Shown piece by piece: positions 26,637-35,950 of a DNA stretch of 52,843 bases. The notes beneath the pieces were generated by a model that did no database searches, was not told where the DNA came from, and was given only the letters and a program-made list of their open reading frames with translations. The DNA comes from Robbsia andropogonis. GTDB taxonomy: Bacteria; Pseudomonadota; Gammaproteobacteria; Burkholderiales; Burkholderiaceae. The stretch lies in NCBI RefSeq assembly GCF_000970345.1, contig NZ_LAQU01000030.1:1-52843 (forward strand), written 5' to 3'. The translations under genes and the position numbers were made by a program. Numbering within the stretch: position 1 is the first letter of the stretch; every line of letters begins with the position of its first letter.

Positions 26637-28199
26637 ATGCAGCAGTCGAAGAAAGGCGTGACGGTCCGCGCTGGATTATTGACCGTCCTGGTGGCGTTTG
26701 CGGCTATGATCTTACTGGGGGGCGCGGTTGGGGTGGTCTCGCTGGGAGGCGCCGATCGGACGAATACGACGTTAGCGGAAGTCGCGCGCCAGGTGGTCCT
26801 TGCCAACGACGGCTACAAGGACAGTACGCGGACGCGCGCTGCCTTGACGCGGGCTTACTCGGCGTTAAAGGAACGGGGCGATACTGCGACGCGCGACGGC
26901 GCATTGAAATCGGCGCAGACGACGATCGACAAGGCTGCGACGGAGACCCAGGCATTGCGCGATGCCCCGGTGGTGGATGGCATCGACCCGTCGCTTGCCC
27001 GTGCGACTGCCGACACGTCCATTGCTCTGGCGACGCTGCTTGAATCGGCCCGCGATGCGCTACGTGCGGGCGACACCAATGCATACGTGGCAATCAATGA
27101 CGCGAAGATCACCGTCGCCGGACAGCGGTATACGGCGAACCTGGAAAACTTTCAGTCACAAGCAAGCGCGGCGATGCGTGCGGCCAGTGAATCAGGCGCG
27201 GCGCAGTACCATCGCGTCATCGGATTGGTCGTCATCGGCATTATCTTTTCATTGGTGCTGCTATTAGTCACGCATATCACCCTAAGACGGTGGGTTATCG
27301 GACCCTTGCAACAGGCGAGTGGGCTCCTTGATCGGATTGCGGCCAATGACCTGACCGCGACCACCACGTATCGCAGCAATAATGAGATAGGGCAGTTGTT
27401 CGACGCGATGCGCAGGATGCAGCATGGCTTGGCGGAGACGGTATCGGTCGTACGAAGCCGCTGCGAAGCGATCAACACGGGCACGCGTGAAATTGCCGCT
27501 GGCAATCTCGACCTGTCGGCGCGTACGGAGCAACAATCCGCATCATTGGGTGAGACCGCGTCCAGCATGAAAGAATTGACTTCCACCGTGAAGCGGAATG
27601 CCGATCATGCCCGTGAAGCCAATAATCTTGCCAACTCCGCGGCGTCGGTGGCGAAGCGTGGCGGTGAAGTGATCGGTGACGTTATGCGCACAATGGACGA
27701 TATCTCGGCCAGTTCGCGCAAGATCGCCGACATCACGGGCTTGATAGACGGTATTGCCTTCCAGACGAACATCCTTGCCTTGAACGCCGCGGTAGAAGCC
27801 GCGCGTGCTGGCGACCAGGGGAAGGGCTTTGCGGTTGTCGCGTCCGAAGTGCGCAGCCTGGCGCAGCGGAGCGCCAGCGCCGCCAAGGAGATCAAAGGCT
27901 TGATCGAGTCCTCGGTGTCGGACGTATCGCATGGAAACCGGCTGGTGACCCAGGCTGGGACGACGATCAGCGAGGTGGTCGGCAGCGTGGATTCATTGGC
28001 AACCTTGATGGCTGAAATATCGGCGGCCACGCTTGAACAAAGCGATGGTATCTCCCAAGTGGAGCAGGCCGTAAGCCAGATGGATCAAGTAACGCAACAG
28101 AACGCCGCGCTGGTGGAGGAGGCGTCTGCGGCTACGAGTTCGCTCGAATCACAGGTCGAGGACATGGTCTCGGCAGTGTCGGCTTTCCGTTTGAGATAA
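26637..28199 (+). CDS. Methyl-accepting chemotaxis protein (4HB type)
   Basis: 520 residues. First membrane helix LTVLVAFAAMILLGGAVGV, periplasmic helical bundle, second helix (IGLVVIGIIFSLVLLLVTH), HAMP (GLLDRIAANDLTATTTY) and signalling domain with tip [20 protein letters not shown]. The ATG at 26637 sits behind GGAGGAAG; a GTG four codons earlier is the longer option. Domain order is the same as in the first MCP, but the sensor regions differ, so ligands probably differ. A hairpin just downstream may end both this gene and the convergent flavin reductase. Confidence 0.92.
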   Translation: MQQSKKGVTVRAGLLTVLVAFAAMILLGGAVGVVSLGGADRTNTTLAEVARQVVLANDGYKDSTRTRAALTRAYSALKERGDTATRDGALKSAQTTIDKAATETQALRDAPVVDGIDPSLARATADTSIALATLLESARDALRAGDTNAYVAINDAKITVAGQRYTANLENFQSQASAAMRAASESGAAQYHRVIGLVVIGIIFSLVLLLVTHITLRRWVIGPLQQASGLLDRIAANDLTATTTYRSNNEIGQLFDAMRRMQHGLAETVSVVRSRCEAINTGTREIAAGNLDLSARTEQQSASLGETASSMKELTSTVKRNADHAREANNLANSAASVAKRGGEVIGDVMRTMDDISASSRKIADITGLIDGIAFQTNILALNAAVEAARAGDQGKGFAVVASEVRSLAQRSASAAKEIKGLIESSVSDVSHGNRLVTQAGTTISEVVGSVDSLATLMAEISAATLEQSDGISQVEQAVSQMDQVTQQNAALVEEASAATSSLESQVEDMVSAVSAFRLR

Positions 28200-28209
28200 G
28201 GTATGGGGC

Positions 28210-28240
28210 GTGCGGCGGCGATCTTCAGGTCACGCCGCAC
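28210..28240. terminator. Hairpin between convergent genes
   Basis: GTGCGGCG and CGCCGCAC form a perfect eight-base stem with a 15-base loop, between the stops of the MCP and the flavin reductase. There is no T-tract, so it may be a weak bidirectional terminator or an mRNA-stabilising hairpin. Confidence 0.5.
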
Positions 28241-28244
28241 CATG

Positions 28245-28850
28245 TCACTCTATTGCGCCGACCGAAAACGCATTGCCGACGCTGACGAAATTGCCGCCAC
28301 CCAAATAATGCAGCGTGTGTAGCGAGGGTTGGCTGCCATCGAACCGCCAGTGACCATCTCGAAAAATGGCGGGATCGGCCGCGGCGGATACGACGTCGCA
28401 AAAGCAGGTGTCGTACGCGTCTTCCGTATGCGCTTCCGGTATCAAACGACATTCGAGCCAGGCAGAGCATCCCTGTTCAATCACGGGCATCCCGAGCACG
28501 GGTCCAACCAGCGATGGAATACCATGAACGGCAAACTTGTCTTCATCGCGACCCGACACAATGCCAACGTCGCGCGTCATCCTTGCACCATCGACATTCG
28601 GCACACAGATGGCAAATTGCCCGCTCGCTTCTATAAGTGATTTGGTGAAGGTTTGCTTGTCAATCACCACGGCGAGGCGAGGGGGCACAAATTCAACGGG
28701 CGTGGACCATGCTGCGGACATCACATTGCGGCGTCCATCGTGCAGTGACGTAATCATGACGGTTGGACCGTGGTTCAACAAGCGGCTCGCGTGTTCAAGG
28801 GCGACCATGGCGAAGCGGGAGCCCGCAGGAGGGGGGGTGACGGTATTCAT
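28245..28850 (-). CDS. Flavin reductase family protein
   Basis: 201 residues of the flavin reductase-like FMN-binding split-barrel family (DIM6/NTAB). The sequence begins its barrel with LLNHGPTVMITSLHDGRRNV, then MSAAWSTPVEFVPPRLAVVI and KSLIEASGQFAICVPNVDG, the standard order. Members reduce FMN or FAD with NAD(P)H for a partner monooxygenase, or have unknown roles. The ribosome-binding site is weak, and other starts within 10 codons are possible. No monooxygenase is adjacent. It converges on the MCP gene. Confidence 0.85.
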   Translation of the reverse strand: MNTVTPPPAGSRFAMVALEHASRLLNHGPTVMITSLHDGRRNVMSAAWSTPVEFVPPRLAVVIDKQTFTKSLIEASGQFAICVPNVDGARMTRDVGIVSGRDEDKFAVHGIPSLVGPVLGMPVIEQGCSAWLECRLIPEAHTEDAYDTCFCDVVSAAADPAIFRDGHWRFDGSQPSLHTLHYLGGGNFVSVGNAFSVGAIE

Positions 28851-29061
28851 CTATGAATGCAAAGGAGCAAGGTAGGGGAAGAAAGTCGCTGGCTGTGATA
28901 TTTGCCGACGGAGTCCTGAGTGCGATGACGCGGCAGTCATGGCGATCCGCCTCGCTTGGGACGCGAAGCACGGATGCAACCGTGCGCGTCAGTCAGTATA
29001 AGCTGTGTGCTGATGGCGTGTGCAACGCCGGGATAACTCGCTATCGGAGGTAATCAGCAAA

Positions 29062-29559
29062 ATGAGACAATCCGTCACCCATCATGCATCGGCGGTAGTT
29101 CCGCTACTCTTCCTCATTGCCGTCTGCGCGGTTCCTCCGGCCAATGCAGCGAACTTTGTGGATAATTTGAAGGCGCAAGCGCAACAGCAGTTGAACGGCG
29201 GCCAGCTTGACGGGTCAAAGGGTGCCGGCAGCACGGCTAATGCAATGAGTGGTGCGCTCGGAAGCTTGGGAATGCCGGCGATGAGTAGTCGCACTGGCAT
29301 CAATGCGGCCGGCGTGTTGGTTTACTGCGCTAAAAACAAATATCTGAACGCGTCAAACGCTCAGACTGTCAAAGACAAATTATTGCAAAACGCAGGGCTG
29401 AGCGGTACAACGGCACAGCGGGACAGCGGCTATCGCGAGGGCGTTTCCGGCTTACTCCAAGGCAGCAACGGCACGACGCTCAACTTGGACAATATCAAGG
29501 ACAATCTGAAACGCAAAGCTTGCGACTACGTGTTGGATCATGCGAAGTCGTTTATCTAG
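29062..29559 (+). CDS. DUF2501 (YjjA-like) secreted protein
   Basis: 165 residues. Signal peptide (VVPLLFLIAVCAVPPANA), a low-complexity Gln/Gly/Ser stretch, and the conserved domain from INAAGVLVYCAKNKYLNASN through VKDKLLQ, GYREGVSGLLQGSNG and ACDYVLDHAKSF, matching the DUF2501 pattern. Two cysteines in the domain could form a disulfide in the periplasm. GGAGG lies 11 bases before the ATG; the frame extends 14 codons further up. Family function is unknown. No operon partners: the next gene is convergent. Confidence 0.8.
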   Translation: MRQSVTHHASAVVPLLFLIAVCAVPPANAANFVDNLKAQAQQQLNGGQLDGSKGAGSTANAMSGALGSLGMPAMSSRTGINAAGVLVYCAKNKYLNASNAQTVKDKLLQNAGLSGTTAQRDSGYREGVSGLLQGSNGTTLNLDNIKDNLKRKACDYVLDHAKSFI

Positions 29560-29598
29560 CGATTTTGCATGGCGACCGCCTCGACTGCGTAGTGGCCA

Positions 29599-30684
29599 TT
29601 AAAGTGATAACAGGTGCATGGCCAGCAGACTCCATGCGCCCAAGGCGACAAGGGCCAATATCGCAGATGCCACCACGCGACCACCAGATCGCGCTATATC
29701 TCGAATGTCGACGCCCAGGCCGAGTGCCGCCATCGATAAAATGGTCAAGAACGTGGAAACGGATTGTGCGGGTGCCAATGCCGCCTGCGGTAGCGCATCA
29801 ATCGAGCGCAAGCCCATCAGTGCAAGAAATCCAACGACAAACCAAGGGCAAAGCTGATGCCATGCAACCGTTTGTCGGCTTTGCGTCGCGTCGGCACGTC
29901 GCGCGCGCGGTAGCCATGTCGAAAGTATCAACAATACCGGGCCAAGCATCAGCACCCGGACCAGCTTTACCAACGTTCCCACCTGAACGCTCAACGCGGA
30001 GACTGGCGCGGTAGCGGCCAATACTTGCGGGACGGCATAAACGGTCAAGCCAGCGAATACGCCATATGCGCGCGGTGACAACCCAAGTAGACCTCCCAAC
30101 ATGGGCAACAACAGCACGACTAAGACGCCCAGCACCGCGGTAAATGCGATGGCCGCGGCGATGTCCCGACCTTTGGCGCCGACTACGGGTGCCGCCGCGG
30201 CAATCGCCGAATTGCCGCAGATGGCATTTCCGCAAGCAACCAGTAGCGCCAACTCGCGATGGAGTCCGATTAGTCGCCCTACAGCGTAACCTGTCACCAG
30301 CGTCGATGCCACCACGGTGGCGATTGCGATCAGCAAGCCCACGCCCTGCGCCAGCACGACATGGGCACTGATCGATGCGCCGAGCAACATCACCGCGATC
30401 TCCAGTAGCGTCTTCGCACAAAATGCGATGCCCTTTTGATAGCGGTCTGACAGGGGCACAGCGCTCCGGAGTGTTACGCCGATGAGAATCGCCAGCACAA
30501 GGCTATCTAGCCAGGAGCGATGGAATAGCCAAGTTTGCAGTGCATTGACGGATAGCGCTGCGCCCCCTACGGCGACACTCATGACCAGCCCGGGGGCGAT
30601 ATCGGCGATTGCTTCCACGAATCGCGCGAGCGCATTTGGGCGCTCGGGAACGTTGACGCACTGAGAAGGAGTGGTGATTGACAT
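29599..30684 (-). CDS. YeiH-family (UPF0324) membrane protein, putative sulfate exporter
   Basis: 361 residues with about ten membrane helices. The N-terminal segments (LVMSVAVGGAALSVNALQTW) are followed by ILIGVTLRS, KTLLEIAVMLLGASI, the signature ACGNAICGNSAIAAAAPV, and LGLGVDIRDIARSGGRVVA near the end, as expected. The family is annotated as putative sulfate or sulfonate-linked exporters; biochemical proof is sparse. Its regulator in other bacteria (YeiE-type LysR) is not adjacent here. It is transcribed away from an AT-rich region that precedes a disrupted gene. Confidence 0.88.
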   Translation of the reverse strand: MSITTPSQCVNVPERPNALARFVEAIADIAPGLVMSVAVGGAALSVNALQTWLFHRSWLDSLVLAILIGVTLRSAVPLSDRYQKGIAFCAKTLLEIAVMLLGASISAHVVLAQGVGLLIAIATVVASTLVTGYAVGRLIGLHRELALLVACGNAICGNSAIAAAAPVVGAKGRDIAAAIAFTAVLGVLVVLLLPMLGGLLGLSPRAYGVFAGLTVYAVPQVLAATAPVSALSVQVGTLVKLVRVLMLGPVLLILSTWLPRARRADATQSRQTVAWHQLCPWFVVGFLALMGLRSIDALPQAALAPAQSVSTFLTILSMAALGLGVDIRDIARSGGRVVASAILALVALGAWSLLAMHLLSL

Positions 30685-30810
30685 GTTTTAGCACTTTTGT
30701 GCATATCGATATGATCAAAAGTGTGAAGCATCCAATCGTGTTAATCAATCAAATGTTTGTTGATATATTGTGCAATTTAATCGAATGATGTATCAATACG
30801 GGCATTTGAG

Positions 30811-31100
30811 GTGGAAGTGCTTCATCACTTGAGCAAGGCGCTTGAGGTTTCTGGTGTGCTGGGCGGAGAGTATCTGTCTGTGCTGCTATCGCGCCAGAGC
30901 AAGCAACGCGCTTTCGCGATGGCGACGTCTCGATTCGCATCGATGGCCAGGAGCGACGCTATGCGATTAAGATGGAATTACACATCGTACGCACATTGGA
31001 CCTGGAACGATTCATTGCCCAGGTCGACAACTTGGATTACTGCTTGCGGCATTGTCACGTTATCGGGCGTGGACCGGGAAAAGGGCATTTCACTGCCTGC
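30811..31100 (+). pseudogene. Unidentified gene remnant next to IS6 element
   Basis: Two plus-strand frames seem to belong together. Frame one encodes HHLSKALEVSGVLGGEYLSV, then a shift near 30900 leads to frame two with RFRDGDVSIRIDGQERRYAI and LHIVRTLDLERFIAQVDNLD. The second frame runs into the left end of the insertion sequence at about 31100. I do not recognise the family. A frameshifted and truncated gene is the simplest reading; it may also be non-coding. The rest of 30685-31102 is AT-rich promoter-like sequence for the divergent YeiH gene. Confidence 0.35.
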
Positions 31101-31102
31101 TT

Positions 31103-31828
31103 TCAAAACGCGGACGGATTTTGGCTCCCAAGCGTCAATTGCTGCCATGACGCAAGATGCGCCGTGATCTGACGGCGGTGTTCGATGGCGCCAAGTGTTT
31201 CGCGCTTGAGTGCAAAATGCTGTCGAATTGGGCCGAAGTTCGAGAGGAAGCCCTGGGCACGTCGCCGATCTCTTAAGCCGCGCATGCGGCGCTCACGTTC
31301 ACGTGTTGGTTGATGGCTATCTTCGGCACGGTTATTTACGCGTGCGGCAGCCCGTATGGAGATGTGCTTCGTCTTGGCCAGCGCGGGCACTCGGGCTTTG
31401 GCAACCGGATAGCTAAGAAGCTGATCGGTCACGATGACCCGCGGTGCCGGGTGCTTGCGCAAGATCCTCTTGAAGAATTGTTCAGCTGCGGCGGTATCAC
31501 GACGCTTTTGCAAAAGGATGTCGAGTTCTTGCCCTTGCTCGTCAACGGCGCGCCAGAGCCAGTAAGGCTCACCGCGTAGACGCACGAACATTTCATCGAG
31601 ATGCCATGTTTTGGCGCTACGGCCGGTGATCTTTACATGTGCGGCAAATCGCGCCCCGAATTTATCGCACCACCGCCGTATCGATTCGTAGCTGACGATC
31701 ACGCCGCGCTCGAGCAATAATTCGTCCATGTCGCGCGAGCTCAGCAAGAAGCGAAAGTACCAGCGCACCGCTAGGCCGATGATGGCAGGTGGAAAACGGT
31801 GTCCGCGGTAAATGGACGAGGTGTTCAT
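31103..31828 (-). CDS. IS6-family transposase
   Basis: 241 residues, full family length. A zinc-finger-poor N-terminus (RGHRFPPAIIGLAVRWYFRF) leads to SYESIRRWCDKFG, then the DDE nuclease: first Asp in TWHLDEMFVRL, second in VIVTDQLLSY, and Glu in NNRAEDSHQPTRERER. The C-terminus SQNPSAF is typical of this subgroup. It catalyses replicative transposition and cointegrate formation, which is how IS6 elements collect and flank foreign segments. No frameshift is seen, so it may be active if both ends exist; the left end is not seen. Confidence 0.9.
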   Translation of the reverse strand: MNTSSIYRGHRFPPAIIGLAVRWYFRFLLSSRDMDELLLERGVIVSYESIRRWCDKFGARFAAHVKITGRSAKTWHLDEMFVRLRGEPYWLWRAVDEQGQELDILLQKRRDTAAAEQFFKRILRKHPAPRVIVTDQLLSYPVAKARVPALAKTKHISIRAAARVNNRAEDSHQPTRERERRMRGLRDRRRAQGFLSNFGPIRQHFALKRETLGAIEHRRQITAHLASWQQLTLGSQNPSAF

Positions 31829-31915
31829 GCGCCAAGCTTACGTGACCGCTTCGAGAACGTAACAGTGCTCACCATAGCCTTTCAGAATAACAGACCGCCT
31901 TATTGCGACAGAACC
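31103..31915 (-). mobile_element. IS6-family insertion sequence
   Basis: The transposase fills most of the element. The right terminal repeat is seen at 31903-31915: TTGCGACAGAACC, reading GGTTCTGTCGCAA from the outside, the usual IS6 end. The left end should lie just beyond the transposase stop, but no matching repeat is visible, so the left end is probably truncated into the neighbouring gene remnant. The right end abuts the G+C-rich island exactly. Confidence 0.75.
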
Positions 31916-31988
31916 CGATAAGTGTCCCATCGGAACTGCTGCTTTTGAGCGACGCGAGCTTCATGGTGCCTGTCTCCTTCGTTGTGTA

Positions 31989-32759
31989 TTATCCGAGCGG
32001 ACGGCCGCCGTCGACGGGCAGCACGCATCCGGTAGTGAAATGCAGATGGCGCACGGCGGCCAGCACCGCGCCCGCAATTTCCTCGGGCTGCGCGAGGCGG
32101 CCGAGCGGCGTGCGGCCCGCCTGTGCATCGCGCCACGCGCTATCCATCGACTTGACGAACTCCGTGTCGACGAGTCCCGGCGATACCGACACCACGCGGA
32201 TCGACGGCGCGAGTGCACGGGCCAGCGATTTCGTGAGATTGTCGAGCGCGGCTTTCGACGCGCAATAGATCACGTTGCTGCCCATCGCCGTCTGCGCGGC
32301 GATCGACGAAATATTGACCACTACGCCGCCGCCTTCGAGCTCGCTTCGAGCGAGCAGCGGACGCAGCGCGCGCACCATTGCGAACGGGCCGCGCACATTG
32401 GTCGCGAGCACGTCGTCGATCAGCGCGTCGTCCACGCCGTCAAGATCTTCATGTGCGACGAAACGGGTGGTGCCCGCACAGTTGACGAGCACATCGCAAC
32501 GGCCGTAGCGGGTCGCGACCGAATCGGCGAGACGCATGAGCGCCGCGCTGTCGGTGACGGGCGCGGCGCGCGCGCAGTGTCCGACGCCCGGCAACTGTTC
32601 GACGAGCGTCTGCGCCCCGGCAGCCGAATTGCGATAGCCGGCGACGATGGAGAAACCCGCCTGCGCGAGCGTGCGGCAAATCTGCGCGCCGAGTCCGCCT
32701 GTCGCGCCGGTGACAACGGCGACAGGATGTGAGCCATGCGCTGGGATGGGTGTCGTCAT
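31989..32759 (-). CDS. SDR-family oxidoreductase of the island
   Basis: 256 residues, intact. Cofactor loop VTGATGGLGAQ, NCAGTTRF, catalytic serine in VNISSIAAQTA and YCASKAA (YxxxK), ending with TGCVLPVDGGR. The ATG at 32759 stands one base after the stop of the histidinol-dehydrogenase homologue, so it is co-transcribed with it. Codon use is visibly more G+C-rich at third positions than outside 31.9-36.3 kb. Together the two enzymes could oxidise a hydroxylated substrate in two steps, an inference from pairing. It is the last gene before the left IS6 element. Confidence 0.88.
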   Translation of the reverse strand: MTTPIPAHGSHPVAVVTGATGGLGAQICRTLAQAGFSIVAGYRNSAAGAQTLVEQLPGVGHCARAAPVTDSAALMRLADSVATRYGRCDVLVNCAGTTRFVAHEDLDGVDDALIDDVLATNVRGPFAMVRALRPLLARSELEGGGVVVNISSIAAQTAMGSNVIYCASKAALDNLTKSLARALAPSIRVVSVSPGLVDTEFVKSMDSAWRDAQAGRTPLGRLAQPEEIAGAVLAAVRHLHFTTGCVLPVDGGRPLG

Positions 32760-32760
32760 G

Positions 32761-34044
32761 TCAGTCCCGCTTGCCAAGACGGCGCACGCGGATGTCGGCC
32801 TGTTCCTTGTGGCCCGAGAAGTGCTCCAACGCGCACAGGCGCGAACAGACTTCGCCGATGTGCACCGACGCCTCGTCGGTCAGAATGCGCTGGTAGCTAT
32901 GCGTCTTGATGAACTTGCCGACCCACAGGCCGCCCGTGTAGCGGCCCGCGCCCATCGTCGGCAGCGTGTGGTTGGTGCCGATCACCTTGTCGCCGTACGA
33001 GACGTTCGTGCGATGGCCGAGGAACAGCGCGCCGTAGTTGGTCATACGTTGCAGGAACCAATCAGGGTCGCGAGTCATCACCTGCACGTGTTCGGAGCAC
33101 AGACGTTCTGCTTCCTGCAGCATTTCTTCGTCGGTATCGCACAGGATGATCTCGCCATAGTCGCGCCACGCAACGCTCGCGACGGGCGCCGTGTCAAGGC
33201 GCGCGAGCACTGTTTCGATCGCGGCGGGCAGCTCTGCGGCGATCTTCTTGCTGGTCGTGATGCAGTAAGCGGGTGACGTCGGACCATGCTCGGCCTGACC
33301 AAGCAGATCGACAGCGACGAGTTCGGCGTCGACGGTGTCGTCGCAGATCACGAGCGTTTCCGTCGGACCGGCGAACAGGTCGATCCCGACGCGGCCGTAC
33401 AGTTGCCGCTTGGCCTCGGCGACAAACGCGTTGCCGGGGCCGACGATCATGTCGACGGGCGCGATGTGTTCGGTACCGAGCGCCATCGCCGCGACGGCTT
33501 GTACACCGCCCATCACGTAGATTTCATCGGCGCCCGCGAGCGCCATCGCAGCGATGATCTCCGGCGACGGCTTGCCGTCGAACGGCGGCGCGCACGCGAT
33601 CACGCGTTTCACGCCCGCGACCTTCGCGGTCAGCACGCTCATGTGCGCCGACGCGAGCAGCGGATATTTGCCGCCCGGAATGTAGCAGCCGACCGAATTC
33701 ACCGGGATGTTCTTATGTCCGAGCACGACACCGGGCAGCGTCTCCACTTCGACATCTCGCAGCGACATCAACTGAATTTGCGCGAAGCGGCGGATCTGCG
33801 CCTGCGCGAACTTGATATCTTGGATGGCCTGCAGGCTGAGCGAATCGATGCACTCCTGGATCTCCTCAGCGGACAGATGGAAATTGGCCGGATTCCAATT
33901 GTCAAAACGCTCCGAATAGCCGCGCACGGCCACTTCGCCACGCGCCTCGATATCAGCGATGATTTTCTCCACTGTCGCGCGAACCTGCGCGTTATTGTCC
34001 GCTTTCACTTGGGCGCTCTGGCCCGTTTTGATGTGTTCGATCAT
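32761..34044 (-). CDS. Histidinol dehydrogenase homologue, HpsN-like
   Basis: 427 residues, full length and intact. The HisD fold is clear: [20 protein letters not shown], the cofactor region [27 protein letters not shown], the zinc-ligand stretch LGQAEHGP, the catalytic SEHVQV and [18 protein letters not shown]. It is not in a his operon but in a catabolic-looking cluster, so it is more probably a paralogue oxidising an alcohol to an acid with NAD, as HpsN does with sulfopropanediol. That substrate is not implied. Upstream lie broken copies of the ABM, SMP-30 and VOC genes; downstream the SDR. Confidence 0.85.
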   Translation of the reverse strand: MIEHIKTGQSAQVKADNNAQVRATVEKIIADIEARGEVAVRGYSERFDNWNPANFHLSAEEIQECIDSLSLQAIQDIKFAQAQIRRFAQIQLMSLRDVEVETLPGVVLGHKNIPVNSVGCYIPGGKYPLLASAHMSVLTAKVAGVKRVIACAPPFDGKPSPEIIAAMALAGADEIYVMGGVQAVAAMALGTEHIAPVDMIVGPGNAFVAEAKRQLYGRVGIDLFAGPTETLVICDDTVDAELVAVDLLGQAEHGPTSPAYCITTSKKIAAELPAAIETVLARLDTAPVASVAWRDYGEIILCDTDEEMLQEAERLCSEHVQVMTRDPDWFLQRMTNYGALFLGHRTNVSYGDKVIGTNHTLPTMGAGRYTGGLWVGKFIKTHSYQRILTDEASVHIGEVCSRLCALEHFSGHKEQADIRVRRLGKRD

Positions 34045-34086
34045 ATCGGTTGTCCAATGGATCAGAAAAAGAAAGGGGGCCTGCGG

Positions 34087-34388
34087 CTAGTTCTCCGCCG
34101 GGTTCTCGACCACGTGCCCGAAAAGCAGCACGTTCGCAAAGAACGGCTGAAGCAGCGCACGCCACTGCGAGATGGGCGTGGATCCGCGAATGCGCTGCAT
34201 ATGGTCGTCGACCTTGATCCAACGCACGAGCCAGTCGGTATCCACTGGTAGTCCTCGATACAGCGCTGAAGCTCGTGATCGCTATAGCCCGGCATTGCAG
34301 CGAGGAATGCTTGCGCCGTGGCAAATGCTACTCCGAAGCCCGAGTTGCTACCGGGCGCGATGCGACAGTCTGCGATTTCGAGCATCAT
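34087..34388 (-). pseudogene. ABM-domain protein, frameshifted island copy
   Basis: The start MMLEIADCRIAPGSNSGFGV matches the intact copy at 45783-46094 through PGYSDHELQRCIED. There the frame breaks near 34240-34260, and the rest (WLVRWIKVDDHMQRIRGS, then QWRALLQPFFANVLLFGH) continues in another frame to a stop at 34087. Its ATG overlaps the stop of the SMP-30 copy as ATGA, the same junction as in the intact cluster. The protein would have been an ABM-type small monooxygenase or isomerase. Confidence 0.8.
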
Positions 34389-35268
34389 CGCGGGCTCCAG
34401 TCAGGCAGCGCGAGACCGGGGGCGGGCGAGTGGAAGCTCGCAAGCGTCGTACCGATACGGCACGCAGATCGGGGTCACCGAATGTGATGCTGGCCATCAT
34501 CAGCGCGACCGTGCCGCGGCACGCGTCCATCAGTTCGGGCGTGGGCGTGCCTTGCTGGCAATGCTCTTCGTAGCGCGCGAGCGCTTCGGGATTGCCGTCG
34601 TCTAGCAGTGTCCACACTTCGCCTTCCAACGTGAGCGTGATCAGCTTATTGGTGAGGATCAGCGTGATCCACAGATTGCCGTGCGCATCGAACGCGACGC
34701 CGTCCAGGAAGCCGCCTAGATCGTGCGGGCCATAAATTTCGTGGGCACTGAGCGCGCCGTCGCCAGCTACGCTCAGACGCGAAATGCCGTGTTCGTCGAC
34801 CAGGCCGACGTAACGGTCCACCGTCTTCTCGCTGATCGAGCGCGTCCACGGCACCTGGCGCATCATGACCGTGAGCCAGATGCGGCCTTTCGAATCTGTC
34901 AGCACGAAATTGGTCTTGCCGAGCGGCGCGCCATCGCGCGTCATGAGTTCGATCCCGTCGGTGCCGAAGTTTGCGATCACGATGTTGCCTTCGCGATCGA
35001 ACGCGAGGCGATTCGGCAGTGTGCCGCCTAGCACGAGTTGCTGCTCGTCGCGGGAAGCGGGCGTGTGAGCATGATCGGGCTGCTGCGCGATCAGCGCTTG
35101 CGTACCGTCAGGTGCGATGCGCATCCCGCCGCCGCGCGCATCAGCTGTCCATAAAGTGGCGTCGGTCTCGGCGAGGATGCATTCGGGGCGCAGCAGGTCT
35201 CGGCCGGCCATCTGAATGTGGTCGCAGCTCACGTGCCATCCGCTCAAGGGATTGAACGATGTCGTCAT
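34385..35268 (-). pseudogene. SMP-30/gluconolactonase, island copy with three deletions
   Basis: Aligned by eye with the intact copy at 46091-47119. First, about 11 residues are missing at 34932-34942 (ELMTR joins DGAPLG). Second, about 31 residues are missing near 34775-34790 (DEHGI joins SRLSV), removing a metal-binding Asn segment. Third, a short deletion near 34440-34460 shifts the frame; the true end TLASFHSPAPGLALPDWSPR lies in another frame and stops at 34385. The start MTTSFNPLSGWHV at 35268 matches the intact protein. The lactonase function is almost certainly lost. Confidence 0.85.
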
Positions 35269-35322
35269 CGGAAAATGCATTGTGGGTGGAAGAGGGGAGC
35301 GTCGTCGAAGGCTTGTTGCGCG

Positions 35323-35868
35323 TCACGCCGCCGGTCTGTCGATGGCGAACGGCTGGAGCAGTTCGATCAGGTTCCCGCATACATCGCGCTAGAATGCCGT
35401 TGGATTGCCGTCGACGACCAGTTCGAACGCGATGTCGGCACCCCGTGAGCGCAGTGCGGCGACGGCGCCGCGTAGGTCGGGTAATTCGAAGCACATGTGC
35501 TTGTTGCCGTGCGTGCGCAGATCCAGGTTCGGCATGCGCCGCTCGTCGGGCAGCGGCGCCGCGCCGGGCACTTCGAAGAGTTCGATGCGAAAGCCGTCGC
35601 GGCCCAGGAAAGCGATGCGCGCGGAAATCTTGTCGATCGTCATCTGCGATTCAAGCGCGAAGCCGATCATGCGCCCGTACCAGTCGATTGCGGCATCGAG
35701 ATCGCGCACGCCAACGCCAAAGTGATGTGGGCGCAGCACGGAAAGAAGCGGCGGGTTCGGATGGTTCGAGGTCGAGGTCGAGGTCGAGGTCGAGGACCGA
35801 GGGGCTGCTGCGCGGTCATCGTCGAGATGCGGCACGTCCTCGGACAGCGTCAGAAGCGCAGTCGTCAT
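35323..35868 (-). pseudogene. VOC-family protein, island copy with in-frame stop
   Basis: From the ATG at 35868 (GGAG upstream) the frame encodes a repeat-expanded leader, then LRPHHFGVGVRDLDAAIDWY, HGNKHMCFELPDL and DGNPTAF, followed by TAG at about 35390. The same frame continues RDVCGNLIELLQPFAIDR to a TGA at 35323, exactly like the intact copy at 47149-47637. So one nonsense codon removes the strand that carries the third metal ligand Glu. The Ser/Thr repeat in the leader comes from five hexamers. Confidence 0.85.
35766..35795. repeat. Five tandem copies of TCGAGG
   Basis: A perfect 6-bp tandem array, 30 bp, inside the leader of the broken VOC gene, where it encodes alternating Ser-Thr. 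The intact copy at 47.6 kb lacks it. Such arrays expand and contract by slippage. Confidence 0.9.
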
Positions 35869-35950
35869 GGCGGGTGTCTCCTGCTTGTCTGGCGCGCTAC
35901 GAGGCGCGTCATGTCGTTTGCTTGCTAGTACTGTAGAGGCTTTCACCTGT

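Noticed and set aside
33273-34251. Long plus-strand frames opposite the HisD-like and SMP-30 genes
   Set aside because: High G+C produces long antisense frames; their sequences are Arg/His-rich and have no family resemblance.
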